Counted from the first letter of the stretch, positions 36,525 through 45,736 are shown. The stretch is DNA of 64,000 nt from Haladaptatus pallidirubidus (GCF_020700235.1 NZ_CP085301.1:2170001-2234000), one strand, 5' to 3'. Notes: a model not told the origin generated them from the sequence alone. Translations and numbers: made by a program.

Positions 36525-37838
36525 ATGGTAGATCTGGTTTCGGTGGGTGGACTGCTCCTCGCATTCTTCCTTGTGATTATGAACGGAGTGTTTGTGGCTG
36601 CGGAGTTCGCATTTGTCAAAGTCAGGCCGACACAGGTGAACGCGCTTGTTGAACGAGACAGGCCTGGAGCAGACCTCGTACAAGATGCCATTGAGAACTT
36701 AGATGATTATCTCGCCGTCAGCCAATTGGGGATCACGCTTTCGTCTCTCGGTCTTGGGTGGATTGGCGAACCGGCTGTTGCAGCCCTCATTGAGCCCGTA
36801 CTCGGATCGTTTGTACCTTCCGGGACGCTCCACCTGATCGCTTTCGCGCTTGGGTTTGGATTCATCACCTTCCTGCATGTGGTCTTCGGTGAACTCGTGC
36901 CGAAGACATTCGCTATCCAGGAAGCTGCACGTATCTCGCTGCTCGTTGCGCCACTGATGAAATTTTTCTACTATGCATTTTTGCCTGGTCTCATCGTTTT
37001 CAACGGCACTGCTAACTACTTCACTCACCTCGTTGGCGTCTCTCCGGCATCCGAAGGCGAGGAAACGCATTCTGAGGAAGAGATTCTGATGATCCTCACC
37101 CGATCGGAAGAGACGGGACATATCGATCTTGATGAAGTCGAGATGATCGAAAGTGTCTTCGAACTCGGAGATACGATCGCTCGCGAGGTCATGGTTCCGC
37201 GCCCCGACGTAGAAACCGTGGTTGCTTCGATGCCACTCTCAGAGCTTCGGTCAGTTGCTGCCAATGGAACCTATACACGTTATCTCGTGCTTGACGAAGA
37301 TGGAGAACATCCGGTTGGATTCGTCCACGCAAAGGACATCCTCCGAGCAATCGAAACAGCGACGAATCACGATGATTTACTCACTGCTGGTGAGCTCGCG
37401 CGAGACGTCCTCGTAGTGCCGGAAACACGACGGATCGACGAAATCCTTGCCGAGTTTCAGCTGCACGGAGGCGGGCAGATGGCTGTTGTAATTGACGAAT
37501 GGGGGGTCTTCGAGGGAATCGTAACTATTGAAGATATTCTCGAGGAGATTGTGGGCGATATCCGAGACGAATTCGATACAGCACCTCAAAATCCCTTTAT
37601 TGAAGACCAAAACGATGGGAAATACATCGTTGACGGTAGTGTACCTGTCCAGGAGGTAAACGACCGGTTGGATACTAACTTCGAGAGTGAAACTGTTGAG
37701 ACGATTGGTGGATTCGTCTTCAGCCATATGGGGCAAGCACCTGAGGTCAATGATCAGATCGAACAGGATGGCTACAGTTTCCGGGTTGTTGCTGTTGATG
37801 ATGCACGAATCACACGTCTTGAAATTCAGCAGGCTTGA
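36525..37838 (+). CDS. CNNM/CorC (hemolysin-family) transporter: DUF21, CBS pair, CorC_HlyC
   Basis: A 437-residue protein. The DUF21 membrane part spans residues 1-180 (GGLLLAFFLVIMNGVFVAAEFAFVKVRP; QLGITLSSLGLGWIGEP; VVFGELVPKTFAIQ). A CBS pair follows at 200-335 (REVMVPRPDVETVVASM; QMAVVIDEWGVFEGIVTIEDILEEIVG), then a CorC_HlyC domain (YIVDGSVPVQEVNDRL). Family members export Mg2+ or related ions with Na+; the CBS pair binds ATP. It is intact and of standard length. Confidence 0.92.
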   Translation: MVDLVSVGGLLLAFFLVIMNGVFVAAEFAFVKVRPTQVNALVERDRPGADLVQDAIENLDDYLAVSQLGITLSSLGLGWIGEPAVAALIEPVLGSFVPSGTLHLIAFALGFGFITFLHVVFGELVPKTFAIQEAARISLLVAPLMKFFYYAFLPGLIVFNGTANYFTHLVGVSPASEGEETHSEEEILMILTRSEETGHIDLDEVEMIESVFELGDTIAREVMVPRPDVETVVASMPLSELRSVAANGTYTRYLVLDEDGEHPVGFVHAKDILRAIETATNHDDLLTAGELARDVLVVPETRRIDEILAEFQLHGGGQMAVVIDEWGVFEGIVTIEDILEEIVGDIRDEFDTAPQNPFIEDQNDGKYIVDGSVPVQEVNDRLDTNFESETVETIGGFVFSHMGQAPEVNDQIEQDGYSFRVVAVDDARITRLEIQQA

Positions 37839-38109
37839 TCGACTCAAGAGGTGGACTATGAATAGGACGCTCAAGCCAGTATGATACGGAGTTAAAACGT
37901 ATGGTCATAGCGTTATATATACATGCTCTTCCCAATTTTCTTATCAGTTCGTCAATATTATCTTGTGCTAAACCTCAATATTTACTACCATCTTTATCTA
38001 GCAGAAATAGTGCTGAGTTTGTTAACATGCGGAGATTTTGAGAAGGAGAAAACAGATACTTGGATTGGAAGGGATCGGGGACATCTCATAAATTTCAATT
38101 AAAAGGAAT
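37839..38109. other. AT-rich spacer
   Basis: About 270 bases of AT-rich DNA between convergent genes. No gene or clear hairpin was seen. Confidence 0.45.
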
Positions 38110-38514
38110 CTATGATCGGTGAACTGCTTTTCGATTTTGTGTGAGTATCCACACCAAAGCGAGAGTTCCAATAGCAATCATTGAAACAAGTGTGTTGTAG
38201 TATCCATCGATTAGTACTATACTGAACCATAAGATACTGATCGCACCAGTCTGGAGTGCTTTTGCATGATTCCCATTGCCGATAGCTAAGTACCCTGCAA
38301 AGAGTGCAGTCCCACTTGCAACAAGTAGAAATATCCAATCAACAAGCAACGATACGTCCATACTGTTCGATTTTCTCATTTGACTTGTATACTTTTTGTT
38401 TTCCACCGCTTGTGTCTCCACCATCTTACACCCACGGCAATATCCCTCCTGAAAACGATAGCAGGATTCAGGGGTGCACCAGTGATGGCCACGGGAGTTT
38501 CCCTGACTGATCAA
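38110..38514 (-). CDS. Membrane protein with N-terminal Cys cluster, unknown
   Basis: A 134-residue frame. Residues 13-29 hold C-x4-C-x7-C-x2-C (HHWCTPESCYRFQEGYCRGC), a possible zinc site. About 20 linker residues and three helices follow (SLLVDWIFLLVASGTALFAGYL; ALQTGAISILWFSIVLID; LVSMIAIGTLALVWILT). A start at 38361 (MDVSLLVDW) would drop the Cys cluster. The 5' end overlaps the opposite-strand GGGP synthase relic, so the N-terminus may be artificial. Confidence 0.45.
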   Translation of the reverse strand: MISQGNSRGHHWCTPESCYRFQEGYCRGCKMVETQAVENKKYTSQMRKSNSMDVSLLVDWIFLLVASGTALFAGYLAIGNGNHAKALQTGAISILWFSIVLIDGYYNTLVSMIAIGTLALVWILTQNRKAVHRS

Positions 38515-38712
38515 GCTGTTATCGCTGCCACACGAGATGTACTCTCATAAGCGCAGCTTTTCTATGGTGGTGGGATTCACGATTACGATTCGACCTACGA
38601 GATGGCGAGTGTTGCTGATACGGTCATTGTCGGCGATGTGCTCCATGAGACCGGTATCGAGGCGGTCAAAGCAACCGTTCGCGGAACAAGGGATGCGAAG
38701 CAGGAGTCATAA
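38505..38712 (+). pseudogene. Geranylgeranylglyceryl phosphate synthase, C-terminal relic
   Basis: Reads TDQAVIAATRDVLS, a TAA stop, AQLFYGGGIHDYDSTYEM, ADTVIVGDVLHETGIEAV and VRGTRDAKQES, stop at 38710-38712. It matches the relic at 24624-24986. The DNA after it (GTGAGTGTGTCGATCGAG and onward) matches the DNA after the first relic up to and including the inverted repeat. The N-terminal two thirds are missing. Confidence 0.78.
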
Positions 38713-38780
38713 TCTGTGCTCTACAATCGACGTGGTGAGTGTGTCGATCGAGAATGTGCACCTGCAATCAGTTGCTTGTA

Positions 38781-38801
38781 GGTTAGTATTTTATACTAAC
38801 C
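38781..38801. promoter_or_regulatory. Inverted repeat GGTTAGTA-N5-TACTAACC, copy 3
   Basis: Perfect 8-bp arms with spacer TTTTA. It ends 45 bases before the ATG of the gene at 38847, a position where a regulator could control the promoter (AT-rich box near 38815). Confidence 0.75.
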
Positions 38802-38846
38802 AATATCGTCCACCGATTTAACGCCGTTCGGACACTACCACTTGAC

Positions 38847-39083
38847 ATGAGCAAGAATGCCGCAATCGTAGCACGAATTTTCGAGCACAACACGGGTGGG
38901 AACAACCGTCCGACGATTGATCGCGACCACATCGGTGTAATTGCAACCCAGCATGGTCGTTTTGACGGCGATATCGATGATTCGATAGCCGAGGCTCTTG
39001 CAGTAGGATATATCGAAGAGCAGGATAGCGAGTACGTCGCGACAGCGAAAGTCTGGGATCTCGTTCCCGGAACTACTCGCTAG
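38847..39083 (+). CDS. Small protein, winged-helix-like, unknown
   Basis: A 78-residue protein: NAAIVARIFEHNTGGNNRPTIDRDHIGVIATQHGRFDGDIDDSIAEALAVGYIEE, then a short strand pair. The helical pattern and final YVATAKVW hairpin could be a small winged helix. I do not recognise the family. The inverted repeat upstream suggests regulation. The end overlaps the convergent membrane-protein relic by about 10 bases. Confidence 0.5.
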   Translation: MSKNAAIVARIFEHNTGGNNRPTIDRDHIGVIATQHGRFDGDIDDSIAEALAVGYIEEQDSEYVATAKVWDLVPGTTR

Positions 39084-39323
39084 AACGGGTTGTGTAGGCC
39101 AAACTCGCCAACGAGATCTCGGTCAGCAGCAAACCGATGACCGCCATTGGAACAGAAACGGTTGGATGAGATGATTCATTTGCGTTGGTAGCAGCGATTG
39201 CATACCGACGATGCTGGTCACGAGCAAGAGTACTCCCGGCACGATCAGCAGGGGTTCCGTACTCAGTTCTTGGCAGTTCGTCGCATTCGTTCCAATGGTC
39301 GTGTATATACAATCTCCATTCAT
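39073..39323 (-). pseudogene. Small two-helix membrane protein, frameshifted
   Basis: The first frame reads NCQELSTEPLLIVPGVLLLVTSIVGMQSLL. The second helix is in another frame: NANESSHPTVSVPMAVIGLLLTEISLASLAYTTR, stop at 39073-39075. One indel near 39185 separates them. It is probably a decayed membrane protein of about 85 residues. Confidence 0.45.
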
Positions 39324-39367
39324 GTTTGTAAAATGATTGTTGGGGTGACCGCCACGTCACGTAACAG

Positions 39368-39436
39368 ACCGGCCATTCACGGTGATATTCTTGGCGACGT
39401 CCGGCCACCCACGGAATAGCGATCCCCGCGTTCCCA
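39368..39436 (-). pseudogene. Beta-helix protein C-terminal fragment
   Basis: Its DNA is nearly identical to 40712-40780 and reads RGSLFRGWPDVAKNITVNGR in frame pieces. It is a third, short copy of the C-terminus of the beta-helix gene. Confidence 0.65.
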
Positions 39437-39569
39437 ACCCTCAAAGCATCACTTGGGCAGTGTTCACCTGTGTGCTGATGTCACTAATAGGGAACGCATA
39501 TACGACATGAAAATGGGCGAAAACGCGGTTCACGCGACTGTAGAAGAGTACACGACCATATTCAGTGAG

Positions 39570-39998
39570 TTAATCGAGGAAATCACGCACTTGTCCTAAG
39601 TACTCGTGAAAGAGTGGCAGGTTTTGGTGGAGGAAGTTATAGACATCTTCATCGTTGATGTCGTTTCCATATTGGTGTGAGAGAATGTTTCTGAAGCCAG
39701 CTGCTTGTGCCATCTTTCTTGCAGTTTTTGTATCGAGGATCTCCTGTCTCTCGAGTTCGTGAAAAACCTGCACGTTAGTTGGTGGGATTGTCTCACCGTC
39801 AGCTTTGAGAATCATTTTACCGATATCAATGCATGCCTCGATTGTTGTTTCGAATTCTCGTTCAACAATGTCTCGTTGTTCACGCTGTGCGCGGTAGTCT
39901 GCAAAAGAGAGCGACTCACGTTTTTGCACAAGGACAGCCAGTGCTTCACTGATGTATTGAGCCTTCTCGAGAATCCGGCTCTCTGTTCGTTCGTCCAT
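39570..39998 (-). CDS. hepT: HepT-type toxin (DUF86, HEPN ribonuclease)
   Basis: A 142-residue protein. The HEPN motif R-x4-H-x-Y is at RNILSHQY (Arg103, His108, Tyr110). Upstream helices carry the usual ETTIEACIDIGKMIL and AARKMAQAAGFRN-type segment. HepT cleaves RNA and is neutralised by AMP-modification of the Tyr in this motif by MntA. It directly follows the mntA gene (stop at 40001, start at 39998), giving the normal two-gene order. Both genes look intact. Confidence 0.9.
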   Translation of the reverse strand: MDERTESRILEKAQYISEALAVLVQKRESLSFADYRAQREQRDIVEREFETTIEACIDIGKMILKADGETIPPTNVQVFHELERQEILDTKTARKMAQAAGFRNILSHQYGNDINDEDVYNFLHQNLPLFHEYLGQVRDFLD

Positions 39999-40000
39999 TC

Positions 40001-40429
40001 TTAGACAACCTGTTCGAGGTCCGCAAGCAGGTCATCAAATTCAGCAAGTCGTTCCTGATGACTAGTTGTCTTAACTGTTTGGTCAGAATATCGTTCGACA
40101 TCTATTGGCGATCCATAGATGAGAATTCCATCTGTAAGGATCTCCTCTAGGAGTGCTGGTGGGACCTGTGATAGGGGAACAACATCGATAGCATCTGTGT
40201 TCAGTTTGGTCGTTAATCGTTCAACAAGATCGAGACGTGCTTGCGTTCGCTCACTAGACGAGAGCGACTCTCCAAACTCAACGGCGAGGTCAATATCGCT
40301 CGTCACAGTGGCATCACCCCGCGCATAGGAGCCATACAGAATCGTTAGGGTTGCGGGAGTTTCGTCGATTACCTCGACAATGAGATCGACATTGAGATTC
40401 GGAATTGTCGTTTCCTTCCGTTCCCACAT
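40001..40429 (-). CDS. mntA: MntA-type nucleotidyltransferase antitoxin
   Basis: A 142-residue protein from the ATG at 40429 (MWERKETTIPN). The minimal nucleotidyltransferase motif GSYARGDATVTSDIDLAV gives G33-S34 and Asp45-x-Asp47. A later acidic residue (AIDVVPL) completes the site. The longer frame to 40609 has no conserved residues. It partners with HepT downstream, whose Tyr it adenylylates in characterised systems. Confidence 0.88.
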   Translation of the reverse strand: MWERKETTIPNLNVDLIVEVIDETPATLTILYGSYARGDATVTSDIDLAVEFGESLSSSERTQARLDLVERLTTKLNTDAIDVVPLSQVPPALLEEILTDGILIYGSPIDVERYSDQTVKTTSHQERLAEFDDLLADLEQVV

Positions 40430-40698
40430 GATATCTAAGAGTACACGGGCAACATACTTAATGCTGTGTTCTACTGTGCGAATTCGATACTTGCTCTGGC
40501 AACCAGAGCGATAATCGTAACAATCGGATGCTTCACCCGTCATCCACCACCTCCAGCGTAAACGAGCGCCATCTGGATTTCCCCGTCGGTATTTATACCA
40601 GTTTTTCACCTTCGTCCATAATTGAGAAAAGATCTGATCTTATCTACAGCGCCACTCACTAAATCTTGTACCACCACCGTTATCCAGTCGTCGACTCT

Positions 40699-41930
40699 TC
40701 AAGCGATTGCGCGGCCATTCACGGTGATATTCTTCGCGACGTCAGGCCACCCACGAAACAGAGATCCGCGTGTTCCCTGCCAGCCGTTCGTTTTCACATT
40801 GAATCCATTGACCGTACAGCGACCCACACCGTCGTCAACGACAAGCGCTAACTGTGGGTGCTTGTAAATCCCCACGGAGACGTTCTTGAGCGTTGCTTGC
40901 TCGATGGCGTGCTGGACCGTTACTGACCATCCTGTTGGGAGCAGCTGTTTGATCTGCGTATTCGACACTGTACACGTCCCACCGTCTAACCGAAGCGGAC
41001 GCTGTTCGAAGTAGAAGCCGTTCTTGTTGAAATTCGAGCCAGTCACGACAGTACAGCCCTTGATGCGGCAGTCTGTGCCCGCAATTCGAATATTCGAGGG
41101 ATGGGAATTCGCCGTAACACAGTTGACGATTTCTACTGTTTGCTTCGGACCACCGGCCAGATAAAAGCCGTTGTCGGGCTAGCCCCCACACATCGATTGC
41201 TGCACCCGGGGATGGCCTTTCGCTTCGGGATGGGTCGTGATTCCGCTCGTTGCCCACGACCTCCCTGTCTCTGTCCCACCGCCTGATCGCTCTTGGCGCG
41301 TATTAATCGTGAACTGGTAGCTCTTACCGCCGAAGCGCAGATCAACCCCGCGGACAATCGCTTTCGCATTCGCTCCGTGAGCGTCAATTCGAAATGGCCC
41401 TTGACAGCCAAGGCTGTGAATCCCTTGCTGGCGAATGTTTTCGGTCACCGACGTGCCGTTTGTGTGGTGATTCAAGATCTGCATGCCTTCGTTCTTCCCC
41501 CGCCAATTAGCGATGAACCCACCGAACACGAATTTGCCTTTGTGCGGGTTGTCAGGGACTCCGATTTTGAAGTGTTGTGCTGGGCCGTGATACTCACCGC
41601 TCGTCATGTCGAAGCCATCAATCGCTTCAACTGTTCCGTGAGTGAGAACGGCGTTATTGCCGATAATCCCGAGGTTTTGCAGCCCGACGTGGCGGTGGTT
41701 CGTATTCAATTTGTACCGACCGGGTGGGAAGTAGACGACCGTATCGCTGTCGATTACTTGCTCTAGTACGTCGTCAATCGCCTTCTTACCCGTCTTATCT
41801 GCGCCTTGCTTGGCGATATTGACCCGCTTGTCGAAGTGTTTCGCGTACCTCTGCGGGTTGATTCCAATCGGGAGACTTGCGTTTGCGTTCGATTGGTTCC
41901 CAGTTTGTGTGAACCATGTGAAGAAGGCGA
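40699..41930 (-). pseudogene. Parallel beta-helix protein, N-terminally truncated, one nonsense codon
   Basis: Reads GADKTGKKAIDDVLEQVIDSDTVVYFPPGRYKLN, in family order, followed by many short strands (NLGIIGNNAVLTHGT, FVFGGFIANWRGKNEGMQIL, VRGVDLRFGGKSYQF). It has a TAG at 41179-41181 and continues in the same frame with PDNGFYLAGG, SNIRIAGTDCRIKGC and so on to the stop at 40699. The pattern is a pectate-lyase-like right-handed beta-helix. The signal peptide is missing; the 5' end runs into a metallophosphatase fragment on the other strand. Confidence 0.75.
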
Positions 41931-41949
41931 TTTCGAGTTCAAAGGGTAT

Positions 41950-42193
41950 TGTCTTCGACCGCGACGACTGGCTCGACGCGATTGTCGATACGGCACGAGC
42001 GAGAGCTAACCCAGACGACCTAGTCATTGGTGTCGGCGGCCACACTCACGTCGTCGAGAGTGAAACCCACGACGATATTCGTGTGCTCAATCCAGGGAGT
42101 GCGACGGGTGTCGGCCCAGCTGACGGCAGAGCAACGATGATGACTGTTGAAGTTACAGATGGCGATAACGACGTAACTGTCCATGAGGCGTGA
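41950..42193 (+). pseudogene. YfcE-type metallophosphoesterase C-terminal fragment
   Basis: Reads DRDDWLDAIVDTARARANPDDLVIGVGGHTHVVE, then IRVLNPGSATGVGPADGRATMMTVEV, stop at 42193. GHTH holds the last metal-binding His residues and LNPGSAT the conserved end of the fold. The N-terminal metal motifs are missing; the join with the beta-helix relic is near 41940. Confidence 0.75.
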
Positions 42194-42349
42194 TAATTTC
42201 GCCCTGCGAACTGCGCACAGACCGAGACGGGTCCCGTGATGATACACTTCTTGACACAATTGAAAGTAGTAGTAAATATTCTCCATATAGGCCCGATTGT
42301 TTTCCCACCATCCCAAACGTATTTATTTCATATAGCAAATTTCTAACTA

Positions 42350-42694
42350 ATGGCCGAGACAACGCTATTTCGATATCGACTCAAACCAGGGCGAATAGAG
42401 CGACTCCGCGAATGGGTAGAAGAAGTGAATTCCCGACGGGACGAAGCCATCGAAACATTGCAAGATGAAAGCGTCTTTTCTGAGGCGGCATTTCTCAACT
42501 CGACAGAGGATGAGGATTACGTGATGTTCTACATGGAGGCCGAGGATCTCGAGATGGCTCATGAAGTATTCGAGTCTTCCCAGCATGACCTCGATCAAGA
42601 ATTCAAACAACTTCTTGGAGAAATCGTGGCTGAAGACCAACCTGAGGAGATTATCGAACCTCTGTACCATTTAGCCAATCCGGATCGTCCGTGA
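42350..42694 (+). CDS. DUF6176 family protein
   Basis: A 114-residue protein: LFRYRLKPGRIERLREWVEEVNSRRDEAIETLQDESVFSEAAFL, then YVMFYMEAEDLEMAHEVFESS. The ferredoxin-like alternation and the LKPGxxxxLxxW opening fit DUF6176, a dimeric alpha-beta barrel group. The role is unknown. An AT-rich box (TATTTATTT) lies about 25 bases before the ATG. It is intact. Confidence 0.7.
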   Translation: MAETTLFRYRLKPGRIERLREWVEEVNSRRDEAIETLQDESVFSEAAFLNSTEDEDYVMFYMEAEDLEMAHEVFESSQHDLDQEFKQLLGEIVAEDQPEEIIEPLYHLANPDRP

Positions 42695-42916
42695 TTGTAC
42701 GACATGTAGATCTGCTAGATCGCTATTTTCCCATTTCGAACGGCAAAAACTGTCTTCTGAAGCCCTTCTCATGGCAGACAAGGTTTCACGCTTCCCCGAG
42801 GACGCGGTGGGGGGTGAATTCACTATCCAGGTTATAGAGTGAAAAATTGACTTTATTGGGTCTATCTTTGGAGTCACCGATAGGAATATGTACCAAAGAC
42901 AACAATTCTGTCGTTA

Positions 42917-43192
42917 ATGCGCCCAGCTCGGTTTGTGACGTATTGCCTTCTGTATAGCGGGGCTGTCTTGATAGCCCAAGTTTTGGTAGCCACTCAATTT
43001 CAATTGAACATAGAAAGTGTTCTTCGTGCTGGCGTAGGACTGACGATCTTATTTACTGGCCTCATCAGATTGCGGAAGCCAGAGAAAGAGGAACGTAAAC
43101 CCACGGAATACGGGCCATTGGCCTATGGGATGGCCGGTCTCGCGCTCGTGATAACAGCGATCTTTCTTGCACAACTATTCATATCGATTTAG
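42917..43192 (+). CDS. Small three-helix membrane protein
   Basis: A 91-residue protein with helices at FVTYCLLYSGAVLIAQVLVA, SVLRAGVGLTILFTGLIRL and MAGLALVITAIFLAQLFISI, with a charged loop (RKPEKEERKPTEYG). The family is not recognised. It looks like a real small gene, with a clean start and stop. Confidence 0.5.
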   Translation: MRPARFVTYCLLYSGAVLIAQVLVATQFQLNIESVLRAGVGLTILFTGLIRLRKPEKEERKPTEYGPLAYGMAGLALVITAIFLAQLFISI

Positions 43193-43595
43193 CGCCAGAC
43201 AGTTGCCTCATCAACAGGCAGTCGACAGATGTCTAGATGAGCTCATTATAGTCCAGTAATCTTTGCTCGCTGCTTCGAACCAATAGATACCCGCCATGAA
43301 CTGCGTACAGATTGATTTGGGAGTTTTGGGGGAGGGTGTACTGCCGCTCATACTGCCCACAGGAAGTCAATCGCCTAAATTGGGCAAATTCAAGAAATCG
43401 ACCTCGCTGCCGCCGCATGTTCTACTTCGGTTATCAAATCAATCACGCATTTTGAAATGAGTCGAAGTCCTAGAAAACAGACGACTTTTGCCCGATTGTT
43501 CAGCAGAGCTGAACTAAGCAGCGGTTATACAGCGATGAAATACACGCAGTTGAGAAATTATTGAATACACACATCATTGGATCTCAACGAGTTCG
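43193..43595. other. Gene-free stretch
   Basis: About 400 bases. A 61-codon minus-strand frame (43233-43418) has some coding flavour (LPQNSQINLYAVHGGYLLV) but no family. TTGAATACAC near 43560 resembles the element-end repeats found elsewhere. Confidence 0.4.
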
Positions 43596-44099
43596 CTACA
43601 TATCGTATGTGGCAGTTACTGAGGTAGTGTCCCCCAATGCGCCACGCTCGGTGGCCAGCACACGTCTAGGTAGCCTCTTTCGGAATGTGACTACTGCTCG
43701 ATAGGCATCTGAACTCATCGCAGCATCACATACACCAGACCCGAAGAGCTGGTTATCAGGATGTGCATCACTTTTTCCATGCGTGACGACAACAGAAAGC
43801 CGGTTCTCGGATTGTTTGTACGTGACGTTCTGTAACACGGCTTCATTGCATTCGATCGAACCAACGTAGAGACGACCCGTGATGATCACTTGCTTCGTTT
43901 CGCCATTGAAGCGTACGGTGGGTGGGTTCCCTGACTGTCCCGGATTTGCATCGTTCCCGAGGATTTGAAACGACGTGGCTTCGATTGCGCCATTCGCCGA
44001 TGTAGGAGTCACTGCATCGCGGATACTGCCGGTGAGACACCCACTAATTATGGAGACGAGTCCCGCGGTGAGGAATGAGAGGGTCGTTCGTCGCTTCAT
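43596..44099 (-). CDS. Lipoprotein, unknown function
   Basis: A 167-residue protein. The signal MKRRTTLSFLTAGLVSIISGC ends in a lipobox (ISGC, Cys21) with a twin-arginine-like KRRTTL start. The mature part is beta-rich (IEATSFQILG, KQVIITGRLYVGSIECNEAVLQNVTY, RLSVVVTHG) with paired Cys (IEC and GVC) that may form a disulfide. It is a haloarchaeal exported protein of unknown role. Confidence 0.7.
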   Translation of the reverse strand: MKRRTTLSFLTAGLVSIISGCLTGSIRDAVTPTSANGAIEATSFQILGNDANPGQSGNPPTVRFNGETKQVIITGRLYVGSIECNEAVLQNVTYKQSENRLSVVVTHGKSDAHPDNQLFGSGVCDAAMSSDAYRAVVTFRKRLPRRVLATERGALGDTTSVTATYDM

Positions 44100-44359
44100 A
44101 CCTATTTAGGGGGTTATTGGAGAATAAGCTTCGTGATGAGTGAAATACCTCTTTGATACTACTCTCCCTGTTGTCGTATCGGCAGTCAGAGCACCGCTAC
44201 TCGTTGTCGTGGGTGCCAAGGCATATCGGTAAGCTATCTTCTCACCTCTTAGAAACAATGAGCGACCATCCATCACCTGCAACAGTTAGCAGAATCTTCA
44301 ACCCTACTCATCACACTCCTAGACCATCCAGAAACAGAATCACCAAAGAGGGGTAGAAA

Positions 44360-45192
44360 TTAGCCAACGGTAGTCCTCTGTGTCGTATTTGCGATCGCTG
44401 CTTCATACCATGCGGGTCGCGTTACCTGCGTATCATCAATTGCAGAATAGGTTCCAGATTCTTGGATGCGCACAGTCTCACCATGTAGTCCCCGGTGGCA
44501 GTCACTTGATAGCGATGAACCATACCCCATGAATCGACAACCGCAGAAAACGTTCCATTGTCGACTGTCGCTGGTAGAAATTGATCTGTGAGTAGCGATG
44601 GCCGACTCAAGTTGGTTGAGTGCAGCCGATACAACTGCGTTGTTGATTCTAAGTTGTTGACCTTCTCAATTGATGTTATCGTAAACCCATTAAAGAAGAC
44701 GTACAGTCGGTCGTTGTTCGTTAACGAACCAAAGGTGTCTGTATGGTCTCTTAGTTGCTGATACTGGTGTTGTCTGGGAGTTTTGAAGAGAGCAAGTGTT
44801 CGGTTACCATTCGACCAGGTTTCAAACTGACCCTGTTTTGCGCCAAAGAGTTGTGGAATGTGGCCAGAATAGACCTCTGTAAATCGAAACTGCGTGTTGT
44901 TGTGTGCAGCCTGAATCGTCGTATTTGAGCGGCGCACCAAAGTGCCATTTGAATACTGGAGAACCGTCTTCCCATGGTACGTGAACGACTCATCCGTCAG
45001 AATCCGATCATGGGCGTCCGTCAGTTTGCCTGGATCTGTGAGACCCGTAGCGGTCAGTCCAAGAGCGAGTGTTCCTGTGAGTTTGGTCTCGTCTGATTGA
45101 GAGGGTGTATCAAGGAGTGTGGCGTCGAAGATGAGAGCACCACCTGCAATTGCGCAGAGAACGACCACAGCGACAAGCGAGTTGCGAGCCAT
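44360..45192 (-). pseudogene. DUF7537-like exported protein, C-terminal frameshift
   Basis: From the ATG at 45192: a signal or anchor helix (SLVAVVVLCAIAGGALIF), then LTDAHDRILTDESFTYHGKTVLQYSNGTLVRRSNTTI and VVDSWGMVHRYQVTATGDYM. Near 44487 the frame must change to continue ETVRIQESGTYSAIDDTQVTRPAWYEAAIANTT, stop at 44360-44362. The intact relative at 54375-55184 ends similarly (VEKPDWAANVTVG). An upstream ATG at 45252 adds 20 residues. The role is unknown. Confidence 0.6.
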
Positions 45193-45330
45193 TAGTTTCT
45201 CTGTTAGTGGTCGGTAATATGATCCTAGTGGATTACCTGATTGTGTAGTCAACTGAACCGTGCTCTCTGAACATTCAAGGAGACACTAACTGAGCGTGCT
45301 ATTTGAAGGCTGAATATTCGTGGAAAGTAT

Positions 45331-45340
45331 TATATTTAAT
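45331..45340 (+). promoter_or_regulatory. TATA-like box for the DUF5518 gene
   Basis: TATATTTAAT ends 18 bases before the ATG at 45359, a position that fits a leaderless transcript. Confidence 0.5.
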
Positions 45341-45358
45341 GTCAATGGATAGTCCATA

Positions 45359-45736
45359 ATGGTTAACAAGAACGTTTACCACGGGGCAGTAGGCACAGCA
45401 ATTGCTGGTGGCGTAATCGGCATCCTGAGTGGCAGTAGTGGTCTTGCCCCATGGGGGATTCTTGGCGGCCTGATTGCTGGGTGGTCAGCAAATACAATGG
45501 CTGATGGCCTCTATGACGGTGGCCTTGCTGGGCTTATTGGCGGGATATTGACTCTCGTTGTTATCGTTGGAGTAGGAGCGATCAATGTCGTTCTCTCGAC
45601 GGGAAGTCTCAACGTTGCAGGGGCGATCGGTGCCTATGTCTCGGTCGTTGTTGGCCTCATGATTATTCCGCTGTTTGCCGTTGAAGGTCTTGTTGTTGGT
45701 TCGATCATCCCATCCCTGCGGAGAGTTCTTTCCTAA
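45359..45736 (+). CDS. DUF5518 membrane protein
   Basis: A 125-residue, Gly-rich protein with four helices: AVGTAIAGGVIGILSG, PWGILGGLIAGWSA, GLAGLIGGILTLVVIVGVGAI and AIGAYVSVVVGLMIIPLFAVEGLVVG. It matches the DUF5518 layout common in haloarchaea. The role is unknown. It is intact, with its own promoter box. Confidence 0.75.
   Translation: MVNKNVYHGAVGTAIAGGVIGILSGSSGLAPWGILGGLIAGWSANTMADGLYDGGLAGLIGGILTLVVIVGVGAINVVLSTGSLNVAGAIGAYVSVVVGLMIIPLFAVEGLVVGSIIPSLRRVLS

Noticed and set aside
40430..40609. Longer MntA start at 40609
   Set aside because: The added 60 residues have many Trp, Arg and Tyr without a pattern; the family begins near the ATG at 40429.
30838..41181. In-frame TAG codons in the methyltransferase, CPBP, beta-helix and winged-helix relics as recoded (read-through) codons
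   Set aside because: TGA and TAA interruptions and frameshifts are just as common in the same region, and the genes with TAG also carry truncations or motif losses. Ordinary decay explains all of it.
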